Source of the DNA: Moritella dasanensis ArB 0140
GTDB taxonomy: Bacteria; Pseudomonadota; Gammaproteobacteria; Enterobacterales; Moritellaceae
Direction of reading: 5' to 3'
Assembly (NCBI RefSeq): GCF_000276805.1
Contig: NZ_AKXQ01000028.1
Coordinates: 1-63,644 of the forward strand
Length of the DNA: 63,644 bases
The notes beneath the pieces were generated by a model. It did not search any database, was not told the DNA's origin, and saw nothing but the letters and a program-made list of their open reading frames with translations. Position numbers and translations under genes: made by a program. Shown in pieces: positions 33,303 to 45,300 of the stretch (position 1 is its first letter; the number at the start of each line of letters is the position of its first letter).

Positions 33303-36300
33303 ATGGGTAAACCATTTTGGAGAAGTGTTGAGTACTTCTTTACGGGAAATTATTCTGCTGATGATGGTAACAATAACATTGTTGCGATTGGATTTGGCGG
33401 AGAAATAAAGGCTTATGGGGGCGATGATACTATCACTGTTGGTTCTATCGGAGCCACAGTGTATACGGGTAGCGGCAATGATAACGTATATGCGGGCGCT
33501 GCTTACCTAAAAGTTGAAGACAGTACAGGTAATCTAGGTGTTTATGGTGCAGCAGGCTATGCAGACATAAATAAAAATGGCGATGGTAACGTTTCTTTTG
33601 CGGGAGCCGCTGGTGGGGTATCTATTGACCATACCGGTAATCATGGCGATGTTAAGTATGGTGGTATTGCCGCTTATAATGGTCTGACTCGTAAGGGCTT
33701 GAGCGGTAATGTCACATTTGAGGGGGCTGGTGGTTATAACAGTCTTTGGCATGAAACTAATCAAGGTAATCTGTATTTCGCGGGCGCTGGTGCCGGTAAT
33801 AAGCTGGACCGTACCTGGTTCAATCGTTATCAAGGCTCTCGCGGTGATGTTAGTTTTAATGGGGTTGGTGCTGCAAATAGTATCAGCTCGCGAGTAGAAA
33901 CCGGTAATATTTCTTTTAAAGGTGCAGGTGCCGATAACCATCTAGTTCGTAAAGGCAAGGTGGGGGATATTACTTTACAAGGTGCTGGTGCATCGAACCG
34001 TATTGAGCGTACTCGTCAAGCTGATGATGTCTACAGTGAAACCCGAGGTGACATTCGCTTTGAAGGGGTCGGTGGTTACAACAGTATTTATTCAGATGTC
34101 GCTCACGGTAATATCAATTTCTCAGGTGCTGGTGCATATAATGAGATTACCCGTAAAGGCGTTAAAAATGATTTCGCAGGTGAAGGCTTAGAAAATGCTA
34201 ACGCCGATGAAATTGTACTAACGAGTGCAGATTTAGGGGGTAGCTGGATCCAACAAAGCCAAGCCGTAAGCGGTGTTAAATCAACGACAGAGGCTAACAC
34301 CTATCTGTTTGCTTTTGCAGATTCGACGTATACCAAAATTAGTAAAGTTAGATTGCATAATGACCCGATTACCGGAAAGCTCGGCTACTACGCAACGTCT
34401 TGGTATAAAGGGGGCAATCACTTAACAAATTTAGCAGATCAACAAATTTCATCTGCGAACGGTTTTGTGAACCTTAATATTAACGGTGCTTATACGCTTT
34501 CTAAGCTGAAAGTTGAACATCAGCAATCGGTAACCGTTCACGCGATAGAAAAAAATCTGACGGAATACGAATGGATCACTTACGGAGGTGGTACTTCGAT
34601 TGATGCAGCTGATGTTACCTTGTCTGATAGTAAAATGGGTGGCCCCTCTATTTCTACTGTTGGTACGAAGATTGATGTACAGGCCGTTAAGTCCAACAGT
34701 AAAGCAAATACTTATATTTATGCTTCATTACAGGGTCCATACACCAAAATAGTGGTAGTAGAGCTGGCTAATGATCCAAAGAGCGGAGAACTAAAATACC
34801 GAGCAATACCTTGGTATAAATCCGGCGACTATACGGCGAACCTTGCGAACGAAGATATCTCTGCGGGTAATGGCTATAGACATGCTGGATATTCGCTCAG
34901 CGATCTGCAGTACCGTGTTGATTCTATGAGGGTTACTTCCGATCAAATCGCTGATATGGAGGAGTATAGTGAAAAACCATTGATTGAAGCTTCGACAGAC
35001 AGTGGTGAGAGTTCTGGAGATGTACGCTTTATTGGCGCAGGTGGCGGTAATGTCATCAAGTCTAATGTGACGCGTGGCAACGTGTATTTTGACGGTGCAG
35101 GTATTGCCAATGTGATAACCCACAGCTCTGACTTCGGTAATACCGAATTTAATGGTGTCGGTGCGGCAAATGTGATTGTTAAGAGCGGCCAACAAGGCGA
35201 TCTAACGTTTCATGGTGCAGGTCTAGGTAATGTACTCGTCCATCAAAGTAAACAAGGTAAGATGGATGTTTGGGCTGGCGGTTTAGTCAATGTGCTGGTT
35301 CGTGTTGGCGATGGTGAATATCTAGTTCATTTACTTGCTTACGGTAATATTTCTGTACAGCAAGGCAATGGCGATAGCCGAGTCGTTATGTTCGGTGGTT
35401 ATAATACGCATACGCAAATCGGTAATGGCAGCGGAACATGGGTTGCAGCTGGTGGTTTTAATGTGATGACCCAAGTAGGCGATGGTGATATTACCTCTGT
35501 TTTAGTTGGTGGTGCTAATGTACTTACTAAAATTGGGGATGGTGATTTGACTTCCGGTATGATCGGTGGCGCTAACATCATTACTCACATTAGTGGCGAT
35601 GAGCAATCCTCTGATACAACTTCAGTTGCGCTTGGCGGCTTAAATGTGTTGACCAAAAAAGGTAAGGGTAATGCACTTGCGGTTATGGCTGGAGGAGGTA
35701 ATGTTCTGACCCATATCGGTGATGGCAGCACTACTGGTGTAATGATTGGTGGCGCTAACGTTTTGACTAAAGTTGGTGACGGTAATACTACCGGGATCAT
35801 GCTTGGTCTGGGTAACGTATTAACCCATATCGGTAATGGTCAGACTCTTGGCGTGATGGGCGCAGTTGGTAATGTATTTACTAAAGTGGGTGATGGAACC
35901 GCCATTGCCGCTATGGTCGGTGCTGCCAATATCTTTACGCATGTCGGTGAAGGTGATTCTTGGGCACTGATGGGTGGTTTGGGTAATGTATTTACCAAAA
36001 TAGGCGATGGTAATGCACTAGCGCTGATGATCGCAGAAGTGAATGTGTTTACTCACATTGGTAACGGCACTACCGTTGCGCTGATGTTAGCTAAAGGCAA
36101 TATTGCGACTAAAGTTGGTAATGGTATGACCATGGCAGCGATGGTGGGCAATGCCAACATTTTCACTCATGTTGGTGACGGTGATACATTTGCAGCTATG
36201 ATTGGCCAGGCCAATATTTTGACCAAGGTGGGTAATGACTTAACCGCAGCGTTGATGGTAGGTCAGGCTAATATTTACACCCATGTCGGCGATGGCACGA

Positions 36301-39300
36301 GTATCGGCATTTTAGCTGGTGAAGCGAATATTATGACCAAAGTGGGTGATGGTACGACGCTTGCTGCGATGTTTGGTAAAGCCAATATCATGACTCATGT
36401 AGGTGATGGTCTGAGCGGCGTTCTTGCACTTGGTCAAGCAAATATCGTTACTAAAGTGGGTGACGGCTTTATGGGGGTAGTTGCTGCTGCTAAGGCGAAT
36501 GTGGTAACGCATGTCGGCGATGGTACTACAGCTGCTCTAATGCTTGGTGAAGGGAATATCTTAACCAAAGTCGGTGATGGTACGACAGTTGGTCTACTGA
36601 TTTCTAAGATCGGTAACATCATGACCCACGTTGGTGATGGTATGACCATTGGCGTTGCGAAAGGCAAGGCCAACATCATTACTAAAGTCGGTGATGGACT
36701 TGGCGTTAATGTAGCCTGGGGCGAGGCAAATATACTGACGCATGTTGGTGATGGCGATCGCTATAACTTTGCCAAAGGTAAAGCCAATATCATTACCAAA
36801 GTGGGTAACGGACAAGAGGTTTCTGTTGTTCATGGTAAAGCCAATATTATTACTCATGTCGGTAATGGTGATGATTACACTGGTGCTTGGGGCGAAGCGA
36901 ATATTATCACCAAAATCGGTGACGGGCGTAATGTTGTCTTAGCTAAAGGTAAAGCTAATATTGTTACGCAAATTGGTGATGGTGACAGCTTCAATGCCTT
37001 ATGGAGTAAAGGTAATATTGTTACCAAAGTGGGTGACGGTATGCAAGTCACAGCGGCGAAAGGCAAGGCGAATATCGTTACGACTATTGGTAATGGCTTA
37101 AGCGTAACGGCAACCTATGGTGATTTGAATATCAATACCAAAGTCGGTGATGGTATTTCTGTCAATGTTGCTTGGGGTAAATACAACATCAACACTAAAG
37201 TGGGTGATGGCCTCAATGTTGCGGTGATGAAAGGTAAAGCTAATGCGAATATTCAAGTCGGTGACGGTTTAGGTATTAATGCCTCTTATGCCCAAAATAA
37301 TGTTGCCATTAAAATTGGTAACGGCGATTTCTATAGCTTGTCTGTAGCATCAAGTAATACTAAGAGTAATAAACTGTCTTCGCTATTCGATAATATCAAA
37401 CAGACGGTATTAGGCATGGCTGGCAGCCAGGGCATCAATTTCTTGGTGCAGGGTGATGATGCTTCGACATCGGCTTCCCGTAAAGGCCGCGGAGCAATTG
37501 CTACTCCGGAGATAACTAAACTCAATGGCTTCCAAATGGAAGAAATTGCAGAGGTTGGCAGTGAACTTGGTGATAGCATGTCAGGCGGTGTTACAGATGT
37601 CGAAACGCCAGATGTTGCGGCGATGAAAAGCGAATTAAATGTCGACGAAGATGCGCAATCAACAGAAAATCCAAACTTGATCGCTAACGGAGACTTTGAA
37701 CAAGGTGCTCAAGGTTGGCTGTCGACCAATGGTATTGAAGCGTCGTATTCAGGCAGTGTTTACGGTGTCGATAATGCAGGCCACGGTGCAATTGTTAATG
37801 AACTTGCCACCAACGTTAATACCACTATTTATCAAGACATTCAAAGTTTGGAAAGTGGCGAAGTACTTTCACTGAGTTTTGATTTCGTTCAACGCGCAGG
37901 CCTTTCTGCTGGACATGGTATGCAGGTACTATGGAATGGCAGCATAGTATTCTCAGCCTCTGGTGATGAAAGTACCTGGCAGCAGCAAACATTGCAACTG
38001 ACGGCTCAGATCGGTAATAACAGAATCGAATTTAAAGGCACAGGCGAAAGTAATGGCCTTGGCTATATTTTGGATAACGTGGTTGCGAAATCAGAGAAGA
38101 TAGCGGCAACGAGTGCAGTCAGTGACAACGCACAGCAAAATAAAGCCGCAGCGAATGCCCAGAATGACAAAGAAAAAGCGGAAGCCAATGCGCAACGTTT
38201 ACAGCAAGAAAAAGATCAACAATTAGCGGCTGTATCCGGTTCTCAAAAGCAGCTCGAAGCGACCGATCAAAACGCATTGAAAACCAATGGTCAAACAGAA
38301 CGTGAAGCGCTTGCCGTAGAACAACGAGACATAACCAAAGAACTGACAGATCTGACCCAAGGGCTTGATGCGCTTGATGGTCAAGATAATTACCAAGGTG
38401 AATCCGGTGATAGTTGGAGAGATAACTTTGCTGGTGGAATTTTAGATAACGTCCAAAGCAAACTTGATGATGCCAAGTCGAATTCAAATGAGCAGCTTGA
38501 TAAAGCGGCTCAGCAAAATATACAAAATCAGCAAGATACACAAGCTGCTGTAGCTAAGTCTGAATCGGGTGTCGCTAAAGGTGAAGAAAACCAAGCTAAT
38601 GCAAAGCATGACATTAATGATGCTAAAGCCAATGCCAATTCACGACAAAATGAAGCTTTAGTTAACCAGCAAGACGCGCTGCAGGCTAAAACGAACGCCA
38701 ATGCTGACAGTAATCAAGCGCAGCAACGCGGAGAACAAGATAGTTCAGCCGCGCAAAATAAATCTTCGCAAGCCCAAGCTGATGCGAAAGGTACAAAGCA
38801 AGATGAAGATGACAAACCGGATCGTAATGGCGCTTCAGGAAGCGGTCTTTCTGGTAAAGCATATGAAGCGCAAGCTGCGGCTGAAAATACAAGTCATGTT
38901 GACGCGCATTCTGAAGTTGCTGCTGATGGGCGATATAGTGAAGGCTTGACGGAGCAAGAGTTAGAAGCGTTGGAGGGTGCTAAGGAAGCTGTTAACCGCC
39001 TACAAATTAATACTGGTATTCGCCCGAATAATACCGGTTCCGCAGTGACGGAGATGTTTACTCATACTGGTAGTCGTGATGTTACGGCGGAAACCGTAGT
39101 GGGTGATAGAGGCCACATAACACGCGAGACAATTGATTACGCAAAAGTTAATCTCGATGGTCTTAGCGGTGAACAAGATCGCCAGCGTTTACAGCAATCA
39201 AGATCTAAGGCTGTGCCTGAGTTTAATAGCCATTTTGATACAACTTCAATCGGTATTGAAAATGAGTTGTCCGGCTTAGTTGTTGTTTTACCGAAAAATT

Positions 39301-42300
39301 CAACACAGAAATTCGGCTACGTACATGACGCTGAAGGTAACCCTCTATTTATGTTAACTAAAGACATGAATCAGGGCGGTTATAGTAATCCGGCGGGCAT
39401 CTCAGATATTAAAGATGTCAGCAATTGGCAGACTCATACCATTGAGTTAGTGACTTACCCAAGCGAAACGAGTGATAAAAAAGCGGTTGAAAGTCGTAAA
39501 GAGGCAATGCTTTGGTTAGCGAAAGAATTTACTAGCCATATTAACGATTCAAACCACAAGAGCTTGTCTAACATTGTCAGTCAAGATAACCGTTTTACAT
39601 TGGTTATTTCGAACTCTAATCATTTGGTTGCTGCTGGTAATGGTACTGCTTTGGAAGCTCATGGCCAAACTATTGGTATGACTCCTAGCGGGCAGCAAGC
39701 GACAATGGCAGTGAATGCTAAAGCGTTTGGTATGAGTTCATCACCTGAATTGAAGCTTCTGGAATCAGCTAGTTGGTATCAGTCGCGCTTACAAGATGAG
39801 TTCTCTGAGATTGCTAATAATGTGACCCTAGATGACCCGATGACAGCAAAAAATGTGTTTGCTTATCTAACCTCAATCTATTCAAAGACCGCTGATTTAG
39901 CAAAAGAGTATGGACTTTATATTAACGATTGGGACCCAGTAGCGGAAGGATTTACGCCTAATGCACAGGGACTGACGGATCCTAAAGTTAAAAATGCATG
40001 GGAAATACTGCCTAGAACCAGACCTGCGAAAATGTTGGATCTTCTTAGTAAGCAAGATTCAATGTATGTTAGACAGCAGATTTCAGCAAAGTTAAAGTCG
40101 ACTCATTCTGACACCCTTGCAAAGAATGTTTTTGAGTACTTTCAGTATGGTGGTGAGGTTGCAGGACACGCTATTAATAATGCCACAACCGGCAGCGCTC
40201 AATCTCCAGAACCAGCGATCTTATTTGAATTTCGTGCCGTACCAAATGAGTTAAGTGACTATGTTCCAAAGACTCAATCAACGGCAAAACTTGACGTGAA
40301 AGTGCTTGATCAGTTTGATTCGATCAACCGAAGAGCCATTATTGCAAAGGTCAACGAATTGGTTAACGGCAATGACGACTTCGATATCTGGTATCAAGCC
40401 TATCGTGAGAGTGAAGGTCTACCACCAGTGAAGAATCCTCAGCGTAGTGCTTCAGCTAATCACAAGGCTGAGTGGGTAAGGTCACAAGTTCCGGAACAGT
40501 GGACAATCATAACAACACAACATGTCAGTGATGACGCTCATTCGAAAGCGGGCGTGCCTCTGGGTACAACGACTATGCCCACAGAAGAATTGGAATCTCT
40601 GGGTTCAGGAGGTAATAAAGAGGTTACACTCGATACTGAAAGCGTGTCGCAAGATAAACCTAAAACAGAGCTGATGTCTGTAGCGGATCTGCTTGAGGCG
40701 GCTTACGTCAAGGGCAAAATCCGAGGTGAGAGTTACCAAAAAGTGATTGATGCACTTGCTCATTACCATGCGGATTCAGGCGAAAACGTCGATTCTGAAC
40801 TGGATGCGATGGTTAATCTGCGTCAACAAGTTGAAGGCTATTTGCTAGGGCATCCTGATTCAGGACGAGTGCCAGCTCTTAACGTGCTGTTATCTCAGGT
40901 GAGTCAAAACATTGAAGTGGATGATAACACTGTCTATCAGGATGCATTCAGCAAGGTCTATGCTCAACTTGATAATGCCAATGTTAACGATAGCAAACAC
41001 CTGTATATAGATGTTAATGGTGGCTTTGTTACCAAGGGTAAAGAAAACATTACTGATGCTGAAAAGCTTGCAAGTGGTAAATTAGCGGCAGATAAGCTTA
41101 AAGTTACGGTTGCTAAGGAATATGGTCAGGCTGTTGCTGATGCTGTCTTCAATGATTTGCACAAAAATGATCTTGCTAAAGATAGTAAGGGTGTTGATGT
41201 CGCAGGACTGAAAAAAATTCACCGTGCTATTGAACAACAAATATCTCCAGTTAGCGCAACTCTATTTATCTGGAAGCCGAGTGATCACAGTTCTCTTGGT
41301 CATGCAGCAATGCAGATCGGACAAGGCCGGGTTCAAGTAGATGCGCAAGATGCTCCTGATTTTAATCAGAAAAACTATGTGAGCTGGTGGCCGCTGGGCA
41401 GCAAGTCTTCGAAGATTAGCGATATTTTCAATATAGCCACATCTGAACACCCAGACCTGAAAATTCGTAAGAGTGATTTTAGTCAACCAGCACACCAAAA
41501 CGACACTCTTGAGCATGACATGGTGTCTGAAGAAAATGATAACTTCGGTATGGAAGATGGAGATCGCAAACTCGAACGTTTTATAGAAAAACTGAATATT
41601 GCTAAAGGCATTGATGCCCAGTTTAAGGATATCTCTGAAGCATTTACGATGGTTGCCTTGATGAACCCTGATATGTTGGAGACATCTGGTATTCCAGAGC
41701 ATGTTTCTCGACGGTTTGTCGATGAGTGGAATGATACTAGTTATGACATGATGGACGTAGCTAAACGTTTTGCTGAGGAACTGCAAAAACAAGCTCAAGC
41801 AAGCAGTGATACGGTATTAATGGAAAAACGTATTGGCAATGTGGTCCGCCAGTTTGCTGATCGTGCACTAGAAGATATTAATAACTTTAAAACTCAAGAA
41901 GCTGATTTGGGACGCGTATTCCGAATTAATTTAGAGGGTTTGGACGTTGCGGCAATGCAGGCTGAATGGAATACGATCAGCAATGACCCAGATACCCGCT
42001 ATCAACTGCTGACCAAGAACTGTTCAACTACTGTTGCAAAAGTGCTGAAAGCCGGTGGCGCGGATAAGTTGATTGGTCATACTTGGACGCCGAATGTTGG
42101 TGTCTGGACGCCAACAGCGCTGTTTAATTACGGTCAGGCGCTGCAGGAAGCTCAACTGGAAATCGCAACGAAGAAGCAAAGTCGTCACTCTATTGATGAT
42201 GTTGACACGTTGTCCGGTAAAGATAAGGTGCTGGAATCCGTCGTCATGGAAAATGATGGGAAACCACCACGCGAGAAAGCATCACTTAGTCCGCTGACTC

Positions 42301-45300
42301 GTTTCTTAAATAATGAATTGTACGGAAGTAAAGATGCTCGCCAAAAAATTGGCGACATCACCCAAACCTTGCTTGATAACGCCGTAACTGATGGGAAATC
42401 AGACAAGGTGACGCTGAAAGGTGAGTCAGGCCGATTGAGTGGTTATTATCATCATGGCAACACGCTTGAAGATACCGTGCAGGCTCAAGATACTTCTCAG
42501 AAGGTGGTTTTGTTTGTACATGGTTCGGGTTCTTCAGCTGAAGAGCAGGCGAGTGCAGTCCGTCAGCATTATCAGAAGCAAGGCATTGATATTCTGGCTG
42601 TTAATATGCGTGGCTACGGTGCAAGTGATGGTGGCCCTAATGAAAAAGGCCTTTACCAAGACGCTCGTACGATGTTCAGCTATCTGGTTAATGACAAAGG
42701 TATCGATCCCAGTAATATCATTATTCATGGTTACTCGCTCGGTGGACCGATTGCGGCTGATTTAGCTCGTTTTGCAGCACAGAATAATCAGGCTGTTTCC
42801 GGCTTGTTACTAGATCGTCCAATGCCAAGCATGACGAAGGCGATCACGGCACATGAGGTGGTAAACCCCGCGGGTATCGTCGGAGCATTGTCTAAAATAG
42901 TTAATGGTCAGTTTTCGGTAGAGAAGAACCTAAAAGGTTTACCGAAAGAGACGCCGATCATGTTGCTAACGGATAATGAAGGCTTGGGTAACGAAGGTGA
43001 AAAACTACGTGCCAAGCTTGCTGCGGATGGTTATCAGATATCAGGTGAAAACACCTTCTACGGACATGAAGCAAGTAATCGCTTGATGAGTCAGTATGCT
43101 AAGGAAATTGTATCTGGTTTGTTCGATGCTAAACCTCAAACAGTAGTAGAACTTGAGTCATTAGGTAATAAAGCTAAGCAGTCTGCTGATTTATCAGAAG
43201 TATTCACAAAGGATCAGCTTAAGAAAAATGCCAAGGTATTTGCTAAACCTATCGGTGTGTCTTACCAGAGAATTCTGGATCAAGTTGGTCTTGTGCATAG
43301 TACTACGGGCCGTGACCAAATTGCGGCTAGTTTTGAACTGAATAAACAAATTGACGCTTATGTTGAAGCGAATCCGGCATCAGGCCGAAATCAAGCATTT
43401 AATCAGCTGAAAGGGCAGATAACGAATGCGTTATTTAACGGTGATATACAGGTGGCTAAAGAGGGTATCAGCGAAATCGCTCAGACTCGTCCTGAGCTTG
43501 CAGCGCGTATCTATATCATTGCTCAAGAAGAAGCAAACGGTAAAAATTTGGGACTGACGGACTTGATGGTTCGTTGGGCGAAGGAAGACCCGTATTTGTC
43601 TGCTAAAAATGGCTATCAGGGTGATATACCATCTGATCTTGGCTTTGAAGCAAAATTCCATGTTGAACTTGGTTCTCAGTATGCTGATTTTAAGCAGACT
43701 CTAGAGAAAGCACAAGTTGAAGGTCTACTCACTAAAGCTGTTATTGATGAGAGCACAAAGACGGTGCACTTGGGTTACACCTATCAAGAACTGCAAGATC
43801 AGACTGGTACTGAATCGGTACAAATGGCTGCTTACTTCCTGAAGGAAGCGGCTAAAAAATCCGATCCGACATCAGCAGACTCTGCTGAAATGATCTTATT
43901 AAATAAGTTTGCGGATAAAAATTATATCACTGAACTTGAACGTCAGCGTATTGATCAAATCGAATCAATTTATCGCAGTAGCCATGATACTGATATTGCA
44001 GGTTGGGATAAGCGTTATTCTGGTACCGCTTTGAATGAGTTAAACAGTCAGCTTGGAGCTGCAACCAGTGTGGAAGCACAACTAGCACTGTTGTTGGAAA
44101 AACGTAATGGCCTGTTGATTGGCGAAAGCCATGGTAGCGACGTCAATGGTTTACGTTTTGTCAACGAGCAGATGGATGCCCTTAAAGCACAAGGGGTTTC
44201 TGTTATTGGCCTAGAGCATTTACGTGCGGATCTTGCTCAGCCATTAATTGATAGTTACCTGTCAAGTGGTGATATGTCTTCTGAGCTACGCATAATGCTG
44301 AAAACTAAGCATCTTGATATCTCGTTATTTGAAAATGCGCGTGCGAAAGGGTTGCGTATTGTTGCACTTGATGCAAACAGTACTACTCGTCCGACTATCC
44401 AAGGTACAGAACATGGTTTGATGTATCGTGCTGGTGCGGCTAATAATGTTGCTGTAGAAACGCTTTCAGGTTTACCGGCTGGTGAGAAATTCGTCGCTAT
44501 CTACGGTAATGCTCATTTGCAATCGCATAAAGGTATTGAAGGTTTTGTTCCTGGTATTACACACCGTCTTGATTTACCTGGTTTGAAGATCAGTGAGACG
44601 AACCAGTTCAAAGCGCAGGCTGACGATTTAAGTCAGCGTGTTATTTATGGTGATGTACTCAATAAAGCTAAAATTGAATTTACCAACAGTCTGAATTCAG
44701 ATGATGGTAAGGTGCAAAAAAATAATGTTGAAAGTTGGGATAAAGTTACCGTAACACCACAGAATGACGGTGGTGATACTCGCTTTGATGGTCAACTTAT
44801 TATTCAGACGGAAAACGATCCGGCAGCTGCAAAAGCGGCAGCTAACCTAGCAGGTAAACACCCTGATTCAAGCGTTGTTGTGCAGCTTGATGCTGACGGT
44901 AAGTATCGTGTTGTTTATGGTGACCCGTCAAAACTAGCGGGCAAACTACGCTGGCAAATTGTCGGCCATGGCCGAGACGCGAGTGACAATAATAATACGC
45001 GATTAAGCGGTTATAGCGCAACTGAGCTGGCTGCTAACCTGGTCCAGTTTAATGAGGACTTTAGTCAGGCTAAAAATATCAACAGCAAACCTGAATATAT
45101 CAGTATTGTCGGTTGTTCGTTGATTAGTACTGATAAGCAGAAAGGCTTCGCTAAAACATTTATTACTGCGATGGCGGAAAGCGACATTCGTACTGATGTT
45201 TCTGCGCGCAGTAGTGAAGTTGCTATTGATGCAACTGGCCATAAACATACCCGTGATGCAGATGAGCAGTGGACGAAGAAATTGGTCGACAACAAAGTTG

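Noticed and set aside
35290-37330. Regular DNA repeats as a CRISPR array
   Set aside because: They encode continuous B repeats of RtxA in one frame, with diverged repeats and no unique spacers.
43164-44693. Fourth RtxA effector read as MCF
   Set aside because: The GESHG, GLEHL and GNAHL residues and their spacing match RRSP; no Arg-Cys-Asp MCF triad was seen.
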